From positions 124,001-188,000 of the forward strand of contig UEGQ01000010.1 of NCBI GenBank assembly GCA_900466005.1: a stretch of DNA of 64,000 bases, given 5' to 3'. Source of the DNA: Hyphomicrobiales bacterium (GTDB lineage: Bacteria > Pseudomonadota > Alphaproteobacteria > Rhizobiales > Rhizobiaceae). Below the pieces are notes generated by a model. It worked only from the letters and a program-made list of their open reading frames with translations. It had not been told where the DNA came from and did not search any database. Below, in pieces: positions 54,627 through 63,483 of the stretch (position 1 is the stretch's first letter; each line of letters begins with the position of its first letter). Both the position numbers and the translations under genes were made by a program.

Positions 54627-55283
54627 TCAGGGCGTCGGCTCGGAAAGACGCTTTTCCCACATCGCCTTGAACGCGGCACGCGACTGGCAGCGCGAGAGCC
54701 AGGCCTTGAGCTTCGGATGCGCGTCGAAGAGCGGCGTGTGCGCCTGCGCATAGCGCACGATTTCGGCGAGGTTGATGTCGGCGACGGTGAAGCGGCCACC
54801 GACCAGATGGTCGTTGTCGGCAAAATGGCGTTCGAGCACGGCGAACGGCCGCTTCAGGAGCCGTGCCACCGCCTTGATCTCGTCCTTGCTGCTTTCGAGC
54901 CGGCCCTCGGCGGCGGCCGTCGAAATCTTCAGCGCATTCGTCTCGATCTCGGTGGCGCCGAAGAACGACCATTGCGTCATCAGCGCGTCTTCGCGCAGAT
55001 CGGCGGGCGCGAGCGGCCCGCCGTGTTTCTTGGCGAGGTAGAGGTTGATCGCCATGCTCTCGAAGAGCACCAGCCCGTCATCCTCGATCGCCGGGATGAC
55101 GCCCATCGGGCAGAGCTCGAGAAAGGCGGGCGTGCGGGTATTGATCTGCGCGCCCTCGGCAAGCGGGTCGTCGAGCTTGCGGGCCTGGAGCACCGGCACG
55201 TGCTCGAAGGCGAGGCCGAGTTCGCCGGCGAGCCAGAGCGGGCGCGTCGCCCTCGATTTGTAGACGCCGTAGATCTTGAGCAT
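54627..55283 (-). CDS. Glutathione S-transferase-family protein
   Basis: Protein of 218 residues with an N-terminal thioredoxin-like domain ([22 protein letters not shown], then [25 protein letters not shown], including the cis-Pro and ES glutathione-binding pair) and an all-helical C-terminal domain ([23 protein letters not shown]). The ATG at 55283 has AGGAGG about 10 nt upstream; ATG 55343 was rejected. It is 79 bp before the VOC gene on the same strand and may share a transcript. Confidence 0.88.
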   Translation of the reverse strand: MLKIYGVYKSRATRPLWLAGELGLAFEHVPVLQARKLDDPLAEGAQINTRTPAFLELCPMGVIPAIEDDGLVLFESMAINLYLAKKHGGPLAPADLREDALMTQWSFFGATEIETNALKISTAAAEGRLESSKDEIKAVARLLKRPFAVLERHFADNDHLVGGRFTVADINLAEIVRYAQAHTPLFDAHPKLKAWLSRCQSRAAFKAMWEKRLSEPTP

Positions 55284-55469
55284 AGGGGGAAAACCTCCTT
55301 CAGGGGGGATGGATGGCAAGGCCGTCGGACTGACTCGCGACACTAGCGGGAAAGCGGCGGCGCTTGAAGCCGGCCGCAGGCGCCCGGCACCGCCGAACGT
55401 TGACAGGGAAGGCCCGAACGGCGTATTTCCTCGGCCGGGGTCCGCAGTTCACCCAGGCGTCACCGCTCC

Positions 55470-55499
55470 TTGACGAGTGCTAAACCTGCTTCATAGACA
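55470..55499 (+). promoter_or_regulatory. Possible sigma70-type promoter for the DUF2087 gene
   Basis: TTGACG, an 18-bp spacer, then TAGACA, 92 bp before the start at 55591. The rest of the 307-bp gap after the GST gene shows nothing further. Match is reasonable but by eye only. Confidence 0.3.
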
Positions 55500-55590
55500 A
55501 TCACGACCGACACTTTTCCCGTGCCGTGTCGGAAAGACGGTGACCTCCGGCATGATCAGTTTCTGACGGCACGATATCGAGGAAAAGACG

Positions 55591-56133
55591 ATGTCGCGAG
55601 TATCGCTCCCCTATCAGGCGCCGGATGTATCGGCGCTCGCCCGCCTCTTGAAGCGGGAAATCCACGCCCGCGAAGACAAACCGGGCCATGTCGAATTGCT
55701 GAACATCCTTGCGAAGGCCGCCGGCTACCGCAATTTCCAGCATCTGAAGGCCTCCGACGCCGCCCGTGACCGCCTCGCGGCGCCGCAACCGGAGCCGGAA
55801 GCGGTCGATTTCCGCCGCGTCGAGGATGCCGCCCGCTGCTTCGACGCAGACGGCGTGCTCATGCGCTGGCCGGCGCGCACGGTGATCCAGCAGCTCTGCC
55901 TCTGGCGGCTCTGGGCGCGCTTTCCCGCCGACCGCGCGCTTTCCGAGCGCGAGGTCAACGACATCCTGAAGGCGGCACACGCCTTCGGCGATCATGTGCT
56001 GCTGCGCCGCGAGATGTTCAACCAGAAGCTCCTCGACCGCACGGCCGACTGCCGCGTCTACCGCCGCATCGAGCAACGGCCGCCGCCGGAGGCGCTGGCG
56101 CTGATCCGCGGCGCCCGCGCACCCGGCGCCTGA
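55591..56133 (+). CDS. Glyoxalase_8-like / DUF2087 two-domain protein
   Basis: Protein of 180 residues. Residues about 12-55 (LLKREIHAREDKPGHVELLNILAKAAGYRNFQHLKA) match the short helical segment found in glyoxalase-superfamily proteins. Residues about 100-165 are a DUF2087 domain (LCLWRLWARFPADRALSEREVNDILKAAHAFGDHVLLRREMFNQKLLDRTADCRVYRRI), which is DNA-binding-like and often fused to ArsR-type HTHs. Role unknown; regulation is a guess. Confidence 0.8.
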   Translation: MSRVSLPYQAPDVSALARLLKREIHAREDKPGHVELLNILAKAAGYRNFQHLKASDAARDRLAAPQPEPEAVDFRRVEDAARCFDADGVLMRWPARTVIQQLCLWRLWARFPADRALSEREVNDILKAAHAFGDHVLLRREMFNQKLLDRTADCRVYRRIEQRPPPEALALIRGARAPGA

Positions 56134-56136
56134 CGC

Positions 56137-57507
56137 TCAGAATGCGCGGTTGCCTTCGACCACCAGATGGTCGGGGGCGTCGCCGCCGGCGACGAGGTCG
56201 CCGGTCGCCCGGTCCTTCCATCGGTAGCCGACGATTGCGCCGTCCTTGGCGCCGTCGATCAGGTTGCCGGAAAGCATCGCCGTGCCGACCCCTTCGACCA
56301 CCGAGACGGCGATGCCGACCGGCGCACTGCGGATGATGTTGCCGCTCGCCACCACGTCGCGCAGGTAGGGGCCCCAGCCGATCGTGAGCCCGGCGCGCGG
56401 GGCGTTTTCGATCACGTTGCCGGAGATCGCCGTGTCCGCCTCGGCCGAGATGCCGATCCCGAAGCCCGCCTCGTCGTTCGGGTAGGGGCCTTTGAGCGAC
56501 AGGTTGCGGATGACGTTCCCGCCGACGGTCGCAAGCCGCCCGCCCTCGTTGAAGTTGACGACCACAATGCCGTTCGCCGCGCCGTCGACGAGGTTGGACG
56601 AGACGATCGCCCCCTCGAAGGCGAATTCCACGAAGATCGCCGTCTCGCCCGAGCGCAGGCACTGGTTGCCGGTGATCTGCACGTTGGAGGACGAGTTGGC
56701 GCGGATCGCCGAGAAGGCGCAGTCGGAGACGTGGTTGCCGGAAACGATAACATTGGCTGCGCGGAAGAGATTGATGCCGTTGCCGTTCTGCCCCGTCCCG
56801 CCGTCATTGGCGGCGATCCGCGCGATGCGGTTGCCGGAGATCACGCTCTCGTCGGCGCCCTTCGTCCAGCGATGCACGAGGATACCGCCGTTGCCGCAGT
56901 CGGAAATGTGGTTGCCGGTGACGGAGAGCGCCTTGCCCTCGTGCGAGATCAGCGCGGCGAGTGCCGCCCCGGTGATGCGGTTGTCCGCGATCCGTCCGCC
57001 GCAGCGCTCCAGCGAGACGGCGTGCTTGCGGCTGCCGGCGATCTCGCAATTGACGATCCTGAGGTCCGCGACGTTGCGGAAGGACAGAAGCGCCTCGGTA
57101 TGATCGCCGAGCCAGCGGTTGGCGCCGTCGAGCACCACGTCGGTGATGTCGATGCGCGCCGCGTCGGCGGCGGCGATCAGGTGGCCGTCGCCGCTGTAGG
57201 AGAGCCGGGTGGCGCCGGGCACGCCGGAAAGCCGGGTGCCGTTCGGCAGGCTGAGGTTGGAAACGCTGTAGTTGCCGGGCGGCAGGAAGACCTCCAGCCC
57301 CTTGTCGGCCGCCTCGTCGAGGAGGGCCTGCATCCGCCGGCTCAGATTGTCGGAGGCGCCGGGCAGGATGCCGGCGCCGGCGGCGTCGATTGCGCCGCGC
57401 AATTCGGTGCCTGCCACATTGGAGGCGGCGGCCGCCGGCCGGCTGCCGATCGCGGCGGCAAGCGCCCCGCCCATGAGCCCGGTGATCACCTCGCGTCTCG
57501 TCGCCAT
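56137..57507 (-). CDS. Tat-exported repetitive beta-helix protein (TIGR03808 type)
   Basis: Protein of 456 residues with a Tat signal (TRREVITGLMGGALAAAIG, cleavage near AAA-ASN) followed by a right-handed beta-helix of G-N-x-I/V/Q repeats (VTGNHISDCGNGGILV, ISGNRIARI, VSGNHVSDCAFSAIRA, ISGNVIENAPRAGLTIG). The head PPGNYSVSNLSLPNGTRLSGVPG resembles pectate-lyase-like proteins. The family is known from Rhizobiales but has no assigned function. It converges on the DUF2087 gene 3 bp away. Confidence 0.88.
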   Translation of the reverse strand: MATRREVITGLMGGALAAAIGSRPAAAASNVAGTELRGAIDAAGAGILPGASDNLSRRMQALLDEAADKGLEVFLPPGNYSVSNLSLPNGTRLSGVPGATRLSYSGDGHLIAAADAARIDITDVVLDGANRWLGDHTEALLSFRNVADLRIVNCEIAGSRKHAVSLERCGGRIADNRITGAALAALISHEGKALSVTGNHISDCGNGGILVHRWTKGADESVISGNRIARIAANDGGTGQNGNGINLFRAANVIVSGNHVSDCAFSAIRANSSSNVQITGNQCLRSGETAIFVEFAFEGAIVSSNLVDGAANGIVVVNFNEGGRLATVGGNVIRNLSLKGPYPNDEAGFGIGISAEADTAISGNVIENAPRAGLTIGWGPYLRDVVASGNIIRSAPVGIAVSVVEGVGTAMLSGNLIDGAKDGAIVGYRWKDRATGDLVAGGDAPDHLVVEGNRAF

Positions 57508-57696
57508 CGTGCCCCGCCTGTCTGTCGTCTTTTCCCCGCCCTTGCGGCGGCGCGATCATGCGCGAACTTGCCGCAGGGCGACAAGGGCGATTTGTGCCGC
57601 CGCGTGTTCTCCGCGCCCGCATCGTTTGTTCTAGATCAATGCGCCTCACCCTCGCAGTAATAGTCTCGGATGCGTGATATTTGACGGAGGTCATAA

Positions 57697-57897
57697 ATGT
57701 TTCGTCTTTCTGCGGTCCTCTATATTCTTGTCGCGACGGCGCTGGCCGGCGCTGCTGTGACGGCTGTTCTTTCGCTCGGCATGATGGAGCGCTGGCAGAT
57801 CGCCGGTGCCTTCGCCGCCGGCTGCGTGCTGGCATTGCCGATCTCGGCGGTTCTGGGCAAGAAGATCTATACGGCGCTGAAGCCGCCGATGGCATGA
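57697..57897 (+). CDS. Small membrane protein (66 aa)
   Basis: Two hydrophobic helices (about 4-25 and 34-54) with a short cytosolic tail (KKIYTALKPPMA). The ATG has GGAGG about 8 nt upstream. The sequence looks like small rhizobial inner-membrane proteins of unknown function. A GC-rich inverted repeat with T-tract occurs after it near 57985-58030 (GGCCGGCCGG...TTTCTTTTTTATTC), possibly a terminator. Confidence 0.7.
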   Translation: MFRLSAVLYILVATALAGAAVTAVLSLGMMERWQIAGAFAAGCVLALPISAVLGKKIYTALKPPMA

Positions 57898-58154
57898 TCC
57901 CTAAGGGGGAAGCGAGGCGCGCCTGCCGACGCCGAGCGGCGGTCAGGTATCGGCGGACCCTTGGGCGCGCCACTGCTGGCTCCGGCTGGCCGCGACCCGA
58001 CGTCGCCGGCCGGCCGGAGTTTCTTTTTTATTCTTGCGAAGTAGTTTCAAGTATAAGTCGGTCCTTCATTCGGGCCACGGGTCGTTGCCGCCGTCGGCCG
58101 CGACGACAGCTTCGCGCCAGCCGCGTCTGGCAGGGTGTCGCAAGTTTGAGCGGC

Positions 58155-58982
58155 ATGAAGCGGTGGACGATGGTGGCAAAGGCTATTTCTTCGAAGGTCG
58201 GGACCTTGCGGCGCGTGGGCGGCCTCGTCGCCGGCGCCGTGATGCTTTCGTCGCTGGGCGGTTGCCTCTTCGTGACCGACACCAGCCGCATGAACATCGA
58301 GGTCTTCCAGGACGAGGTGGCGCCGGTCTGGAACGAGCCGGCCCGGGTGCCGCCGGCCGAGAAGCAGCCGGTGCCGCAGCAGCGGCTCTACACCACCCAG
58401 TTCCACCAGACCTACGGGCTTCCCGTCACCAATCCGGTCCATCGCACGATGTATGGGATCATCCGCGACGACGGCCATACGCTGCCGCCGATCCCGCTCG
58501 ACCGCGTCGACCGGCGCTACCTGCGCGAGGAGGTGGATTATCCGACCTCGGAGAAGCCGGGCACCATCGTCGTCGATACCAAGGCGCACTTCCTCTATTT
58601 CGTCGAGTCGGGTGGCAAGGCGATCCGCTACGGCGTCGGCCTCGGCCGCGCCAGCTTCTCCTGGTCGGGACGCGGCGTCATCGCGCTGAAGCAGAAATGG
58701 CCGCGCTGGACCCCGAGCGGCGAGATGGTGTCGCGCCAGCCGGACCTGCGTCCCTTCTCCGCGGCGGAAGGTGGGCTGGAGGCCGGCCTCAACAATCCGC
58801 TCGGCGCGCGTGCGCTCTACATCTACCAGGACGGCAAGGACACGCTCTACCGCGTCCACGGGACGCCGGACTGGCAGTCCGTCGGCAAGGCGACCTCGTC
58901 GGGCTGCGTGCGCATGTTCAACCAGGACATCATCGATCTCTACGATCGCGTCGGCGCAAAGGCCCCGATCGTCGTCCTCTGA
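58155..58982 (+). CDS. L,D-transpeptidase (YkuD) lipoprotein, copy 1
   Basis: Protein of 275 residues with a lipobox (LSSLGGC, Cys37). The YkuD catalytic domain runs from about 130 (GTIVVDTKAHFLYFVESGGKAIRYGVGLGR) to the end and has the active-site motif HGTPDWQSVGKATSSGCVRM with catalytic Cys. It crosslinks peptidoglycan (3-3) or attaches proteins to it. ATG 58155 was chosen over the upstream frame (57681), which covers unrelated DNA; 58170 is another option. Confidence 0.9.
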   Translation: MKRWTMVAKAISSKVGTLRRVGGLVAGAVMLSSLGGCLFVTDTSRMNIEVFQDEVAPVWNEPARVPPAEKQPVPQQRLYTTQFHQTYGLPVTNPVHRTMYGIIRDDGHTLPPIPLDRVDRRYLREEVDYPTSEKPGTIVVDTKAHFLYFVESGGKAIRYGVGLGRASFSWSGRGVIALKQKWPRWTPSGEMVSRQPDLRPFSAAEGGLEAGLNNPLGARALYIYQDGKDTLYRVHGTPDWQSVGKATSSGCVRMFNQDIIDLYDRVGAKAPIVVL

Positions 58983-59158
58983 TCGCCACGGCGAAATCTC
59001 TTCGCCATCGCGCAAAAGTGAACGCTTCCTGCGGCATCACCGTGTATGTCTTTTAGCGATTCGTCATGTCACAACATGGTGCGTAAGGGGAACGTTTAGG
59101 GTTTCACGGCTTTAATCCTTCCCCGAACCCGAAACTGCACAGGAAGCCCGATTCCCCC

Positions 59159-59881
59159 ATGACACGTCCCGGTTCTCTCTCGCGGCGCGCTTTTCTCTCC
59201 CTCTCCGGCGTCGGCGCCGCAAGCCTGCTTGCCGGCTGCGCCTCCTCCGGCACCTACAATCGCCCTTACGCCCCGGCGCCGGCCTATGGCGGCCCGATGA
59301 CCATCGCCCGCCCGCCGGCCCGCGGTTCGGCCGAGGTCGCGGCGATGTACAGCGAGGTGGTCGACGGCGGCTTCGTCATCCCGGCCGTGCCGTATGAGCG
59401 GATCGATCCGCGCTATTATCGCCAGCGGGTCATCGACCCGACCGGCCAGCCGCCGGGCACCATCGTCGTCGATACGCCCTCGCGCTTCCTCTACCTCGTC
59501 GAATCGGGCGGAACCGCGATGCGCTACGGTGTCGGCATCGGCCGCGAGGGCTTCGCCTGGCAGGGCACCGGCGTCATCCAGTGGCGCCAGAAATGGCCGA
59601 AATGGACGCCGCCGGCGGAAATGATCGCCCGCCAGCCGGAGCTTGCGAAATATTCGGCCGACAACGGCGGCATGCCGCCCGGCCTCGAGAACCCGCTCGG
59701 CGCCCGCGCGCTCTACATCTTCCAGAACGGCGAGGACACACTCTACCGCCTGCACGGCTCGCCGGAATGGCAGTCGATCGGCAAGGCGGTCTCCTCCGGC
59801 TGCGTGCGCCTGATGAACCAGGACATCATCGACCTCTACGACCGCGTGCCGAACAAGGCCCGCATCGTCGTCTGGCAGTAG
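59159..59881 (+). CDS. L,D-transpeptidase (YkuD) lipoprotein, copy 2
   Basis: Protein of 240 residues with a Tat-like N-terminus (SRRAFLSLSGVGAASLLAGC, lipobox Cys27) and a YkuD domain that closely matches copy 1: GTIVVDTPSRFLYLVESGGTAMRYGVGIGR, WPKWTPPAEMIARQPEL and HGSPEWQSIGKAVSSGCVRL. It is 176 bp after copy 1. The two genes look like a tandem duplication with diverged leaders. Confidence 0.9.
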   Translation: MTRPGSLSRRAFLSLSGVGAASLLAGCASSGTYNRPYAPAPAYGGPMTIARPPARGSAEVAAMYSEVVDGGFVIPAVPYERIDPRYYRQRVIDPTGQPPGTIVVDTPSRFLYLVESGGTAMRYGVGIGREGFAWQGTGVIQWRQKWPKWTPPAEMIARQPELAKYSADNGGMPPGLENPLGARALYIFQNGEDTLYRLHGSPEWQSIGKAVSSGCVRLMNQDIIDLYDRVPNKARIVVWQ

Positions 59882-60115
59882 GACCGTTTCGGTGTTTCGG
59901 GGCCGGGGAGGGCGGGGCCGAGGGGCATCCGGCAAAATCTTGCGGATTTGTCGGCAAATGCCACTAGCGAGAGCTTTCCGGTCGTTGCGGTCATTCGGCC
60001 CGTCATAAGACTCGGTCACGAATTCCTACTTTTGCGAAGGGCTTTTGCCACAGTTCCCCCCGAGTCTTTAGACCCAGCTTCGTCACAAAAGTTAGGACCT
60101 TCGCGACAAAGCTGG

Positions 60116-60952
60116 TCACTCTCTCTCACGCCGTTTGGCCGAAGACATAACCTTTGCGACCACGCTGGCAGGAAGGGCATCACCAGCGTATGTGAACGTA
60201 CCAGTCGCCTTCACCTCTTCAGCGGCACGCATCAACGCGCCAAGCGCGGCTCTCGCGAACGATCCGCCGACGCTTACACGGCGTACGCCTGCTTCCGACA
60301 ATTCCTTGATTGAAAAATTAGGCCCCTTCAGTCCCATAACCACGTTGACGGGCTTGTCCACGGCGGCGCAGACGGTTCTGATCGCGTCCAAGTCCGGTAA
60401 TCCGGGTGCATAGAGTACATCCGCTCCCGCGTCGGCAAAGGCTTGTAGCCTCCTAATCGTATCGTCTAGATCGGGCCTGTCCCAGAGAAAGTTCTCGGCT
60501 CGTGCTGTCAGAAGGAAGGGCAGATTCCGCGCCGTTTCAGCCGCCGCCCGAACGCGCTCAATCGCATGAGAAAAATCGTATATCGGAGTGGTCGGGTCGC
60601 CCGTCGCGTCCTCAATCGACCCACCGACAAGTCCGATCTCGCAGGCAAGCAGGATGGTTTCCGCGCAAGTCTCGGGTTCAGCTCCAAAGCCATCTTCAAG
60701 ATCAGCCGAAACAGGCAAAGTGGTGGCGCTGACGATCTCGGCTGCATTGTCGAGAATTTCATGGCGCTCGAGGCTGGCAAAGGAATCCAGTCTGCCTCTC
60801 GAAAAAGCGTAGCCTGCGCTTGTCGTTGCGAGCGCTTCAAACCCGAGACTGGCCAATAGCCGAGCTGAGCCAGCGTCCCAAGGATTGGGGATTACGAACG
60901 TGCGCTCATGTAATGCTTTGAAGCGTTCAAACTTCCGATGCTGGTCTAACAT
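60116..60952 (-). CDS. Isocitrate lyase/PEP mutase-family protein
   Basis: TIM-barrel protein of 278 residues. Family features: NPWDAGSARLLASLGFEALATTSAGYA, LPVSADLEDGFG (metal-binding DLEDG), GGSIEDATGDPTTPIYD, and a C-terminal VSVGGSFARAALGALM. It resembles the carboxyphosphonoenolpyruvate phosphonomutase/methylisocitrate lyase-like group. The catalytic KKCG-type loop of isocitrate lyase is not evident, so the substrate is open. Base composition is less GC-rich than neighbours. Confidence 0.85.
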   Translation of the reverse strand: MLDQHRKFERFKALHERTFVIPNPWDAGSARLLASLGFEALATTSAGYAFSRGRLDSFASLERHEILDNAAEIVSATTLPVSADLEDGFGAEPETCAETILLACEIGLVGGSIEDATGDPTTPIYDFSHAIERVRAAAETARNLPFLLTARAENFLWDRPDLDDTIRRLQAFADAGADVLYAPGLPDLDAIRTVCAAVDKPVNVVMGLKGPNFSIKELSEAGVRRVSVGGSFARAALGALMRAAEEVKATGTFTYAGDALPASVVAKVMSSAKRRERE

Positions 60953-61172
60953 ATCCGTCCCTCACATGATCTTGATATAAAGCTATCAGAAAAGAACATA
61001 AAAAGAACGCTGAAGAGTGTGGTGTGCGCAAGATCCCAATCTAAGCGGTGCTGGTTTTCCTGCCACGTTCGAGCCAGCAACGGCCTCAATTGGCAGCACA
61101 GCTGCCAACGCTGTGCACACCGTCTTGCGGACGAAGGAATTGTCTTCGTATGGTCAGGCAACCAAGAGGTCC

Positions 61173-61793
61173 ATGATGATTGTTGTCATCGAAGGCATCA
61201 GCGCGGCTGGTAAGACGACCTGGTGCAGATCGCACGGTGCGCCATACCTGATTCCCGAGACGTTCCCGGCTGATCGACAAGCTCAGCCCCTGACCGGGGT
61301 AGCAACCGCTGAATACTGGACGGACTGGAATGCCAAGCGATGGGGCGATGCGCTCCGGATGGAACGCGAGAAGGGTCGTGCCATATGCGACACAGACCCC
61401 TTGAAGCTTCACTATTCCTGGTGCCTTTGCCAGGTCGGCGAGCTCCCGGAACGTCAGTGGGAACTCCAACTTCAGGCGACCAGACGAGCATTCCTGCAGA
61501 AGCGGCTTGGATTCGCAGATGCCTATTTCGTCAAAGTCGTCGACCCCTTGATCGCAAAGCAGCAATGCGAGGGCGACACCTCGCGCGTGCGCGACCGTTT
61601 CGACTTGCACGTTCGGTTACAACCATTCCTTATCCAGTGGTATGAACGACTGGATGCGGCTGTCGGACGTAGGGTGTGGTGGACCTTGCCAGACGATGGG
61701 CTGCCGACCGATGCCATTTTGAACAATGAACTGCGCTACGATGTCGACGTATTCGATCGCTTCGTTTCTTCATTGGACGCCAATGTGATGTAG
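61173..61793 (+). CDS. P-loop kinase-like protein (206 aa)
   Basis: Starts MMIVVIEGISAAGKTTW, a Walker A loop (GISAAGKT, residues 8-15) with a nucleoside/thymidylate-kinase-like context. Further conserved-looking parts are CDTDPLKLHYSWCL and a C-terminal DRFDLHVRLQPFLIQWYERLD. AAGAGGT precedes the ATG (61176 is an alternative). Function unknown, a small-molecule kinase is the best guess. It is divergent from the PEP-mutase-like gene, in a lower-GC pocket. Confidence 0.7.
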   Translation: MMIVVIEGISAAGKTTWCRSHGAPYLIPETFPADRQAQPLTGVATAEYWTDWNAKRWGDALRMEREKGRAICDTDPLKLHYSWCLCQVGELPERQWELQLQATRRAFLQKRLGFADAYFVKVVDPLIAKQQCEGDTSRVRDRFDLHVRLQPFLIQWYERLDAAVGRRVWWTLPDDGLPTDAILNNELRYDVDVFDRFVSSLDANVM

Positions 61794-61883
61794 GCCCTCT
61801 TTGCCCGTGAAGTCCGCCATCGGCCCCAAAGCCGCCATTCGCGGCATCCTCCCCATAACCCCGCAAATACCCGCCGCTGCCCT

Positions 61884-62333
61884 CTATTCCTCCGGCGCGA
61901 GCTGCCGGCGCAGCGCATGCAGCTTCTCGCGCATGCTGTCGATCTCCTCGATGCTGCAGCCGGTCGCGATACCGATCGACTGCATGACGTCTGCCGCCTT
62001 CTGCTGCAGGGCGGCGCCGGTCTCCGTCAGCGAGATGATGACCTGCCGCTCGTCGCCGGACGAGCGCTCGCGGGCGACATAGCCCGCCTGCTGCAGGCGC
62101 TTCAGCAGCGGTGAGAGCGTGCCGGAATCGAGGCCGAGGCGTTCGCCGATCGCCTTCACCGACTGAGAGTCGTTCTCCCAGAGCACCATCATCACCAGAT
62201 ATTGCGGATAGGTGAGCCCGAGCGGCTCGAGCAGCGGCTTGTAGGCCCGGTTGAAAGCATGTGCGGCGCCGTAGATGGCAAAGCAGAGCTGGTTGTCGAG
62301 ACGCGGTCCTTTTACGGCCTTCTTGTTCTGCAT
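61884..62333 (-). CDS. ohrR: OhrR, MarR-family peroxide-sensing repressor
   Basis: Regulator of 149 residues with the reactive cysteine C17 in NQLCFAIYGA, the hallmark of OhrR, and a winged HTH (SVKAIGERLGLDSGTLSPLLKRLQQAGYVARERSSGDERQVIISLT). Organic hydroperoxides oxidise C17 and release DNA. The ATG at 62333 has GGAAG upstream; a longer frame to 62405 includes promoter DNA. Divergent from ohr with inverted repeats between them. Confidence 0.93.
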   Translation of the reverse strand: MQNKKAVKGPRLDNQLCFAIYGAAHAFNRAYKPLLEPLGLTYPQYLVMMVLWENDSQSVKAIGERLGLDSGTLSPLLKRLQQAGYVARERSSGDERQVIISLTETGAALQQKAADVMQSIGIATGCSIEEIDSMREKLHALRRQLAPEE

Positions 62334-62454
62334 GATTCTTCCGATCCGTCGATCGGCCCCCTGATTCTTCCGGGCCTGAACGGCCGGCCCTGTCTGCCCC
62401 GGCACATTCTCTCAATTTTGTGCCGTGGTCGCAACGTGCAAAAATCAATTGCGC

Positions 62455-62484
62455 ACGATTCAATCGTTCGATATATAAATATCG
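62455..62484. promoter_or_regulatory. Two inverted repeats between ohrR and ohr
   Basis: ACGATT-C-AATCGT (62455-62467) and CGATAT-ATAA-ATATCG (62469-62484), both perfect. They lie 28-57 bp before ohr and are candidate OhrR operators or promoter-overlapping sites. Confidence 0.5.
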
Positions 62485-62511
62485 GCAAACCCGAAGACAA
62501 GGAGCAAGAAC

Positions 62512-62934
62512 ATGAGCATTCTCTATACCGCCCAGGCTTCCGCCACCGGTGGCCGCGCCGGCCGCGCCGTCTCCGACAACGGCGTTCTCGACGTGAAGCT
62601 GACGGTGCCGAAGGAGATGGGCGGCGACGGCGCCACCGGCACCAATCCGGAGCAGATGTTTGCCGCCGGCTATTCCGCCTGCTTCCTCGGCGCGCTGAAG
62701 GCCGTCGCCGGCAAGGAGAAGATGAAGCTTTCGGAAGACACGACGGTGACGGCGCGCGTCGGCATCGGCCCGCGCGACGACGGCACCGGTTTCCACATCG
62801 AGGTTGCACTTTCCGTCAATATCCCGGGCGTCGAACGCGCGGTCGCCGAACGTCTCGCCGCCGCCGCCCACATCGTCTGCCCCTACAGCCACGCCATGCG
62901 CACCTCGACCGAGGTTCCGGTCAGCGTCGAGTAA
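62512..62934 (+). CDS. ohr: Organic hydroperoxide resistance protein Ohr
   Basis: Thiol peroxidase of 140 residues that reduces organic hydroperoxides. The catalytic cysteine C57 (AAGYSACFLGAL) and resolving C123 (HIVCPYSHAMR) are in place, as are R18 and E47 used in activation. Length is typical. AAGGAGCAAG lies upstream of the ATG. Under OhrR control. Confidence 0.96.
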   Translation: MSILYTAQASATGGRAGRAVSDNGVLDVKLTVPKEMGGDGATGTNPEQMFAAGYSACFLGALKAVAGKEKMKLSEDTTVTARVGIGPRDDGTGFHIEVALSVNIPGVERAVAERLAAAAHIVCPYSHAMRTSTEVPVSVE

Positions 62935-63041
62935 GGCGGACGGCGGCAGCGGGTCCCAATCGAGGGCAGGGCGGCCCGTGCGGGCCGTCCGATGTCTGCC
63001 GCGATGGTTTCGAAAAGGGTGTTTCCCACCGGAGATGCCCT

Positions 63042-63060
63042 TTTCCCTTGTCTTGGGAAA
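63042..63060 (+). promoter_or_regulatory. Inverted repeat before the Xre/RES operon
   Basis: TTTCCC-N7-GGGAAA, 40 bp before the antitoxin start, in a stretch that also contains repeated TTCC/GGAA elements up to 63092. Candidate autoregulatory operator. Confidence 0.4.
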
Positions 63061-63099
63061 GAAATCTCCTATATTTCTTCCAAGGAAAGGAATGTGGCC

Positions 63100-63483
63100 A
63101 TGCTGGAAGCTCTGGAAAAACCATCCGCGCCCGCCTCCGAAGCCACGGTCGTCACCAAGGCCGTGGTCAATGCGGCCGACCGGCTCGGCCTCAGCGCCCG
63201 CGCGCTCGCCGCCGTGCTCGGCCTCTCCGAGGCGAGCGTCTCGCGCATGAAGCGGCTCGATTTCCGCCTGGAGCGCGGCAGCAAGCCCTTCGAACTGGCG
63301 CTCCTCTTCATCCGTGTCTTCCGCTCGCTCGATGCGATCGCCGGCGGCGACGAGGCCGTGGCGCGCAACTGGCTGCGCAACGAGAACACCGCGCTCGGGG
63401 GCGTACCGGCGCAGAAGATCCTCACCATATCCGGGCTCGTCGATGTCCTTGCCTATCTGGACGCCCGCCGCGCTCTCGTCTGA
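63100..63483 (+). CDS. Xre/MbcA/ParS-type antitoxin
   Basis: Protein of 127 residues with an N-terminal HTH (ATVVTKAVVNAADRLGLSARALAAVLGLSEASVSRMKR) and a C-terminal MbcA/ParS region (ELALLFIRVFRSLDAIAGGDEAVARNWLRNENTALGGVPAQKILTISGLVDVLAYLDARRA). It should neutralise and autoregulate the RES toxin that follows. The ATG at 63100 follows AAGGAAAGGA; GTG 63094 is an alternative. Overlaps the toxin start by 41 bp. Confidence 0.92.
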   Translation: MLEALEKPSAPASEATVVTKAVVNAADRLGLSARALAAVLGLSEASVSRMKRLDFRLERGSKPFELALLFIRVFRSLDAIAGGDEAVARNWLRNENTALGGVPAQKILTISGLVDVLAYLDARRALV

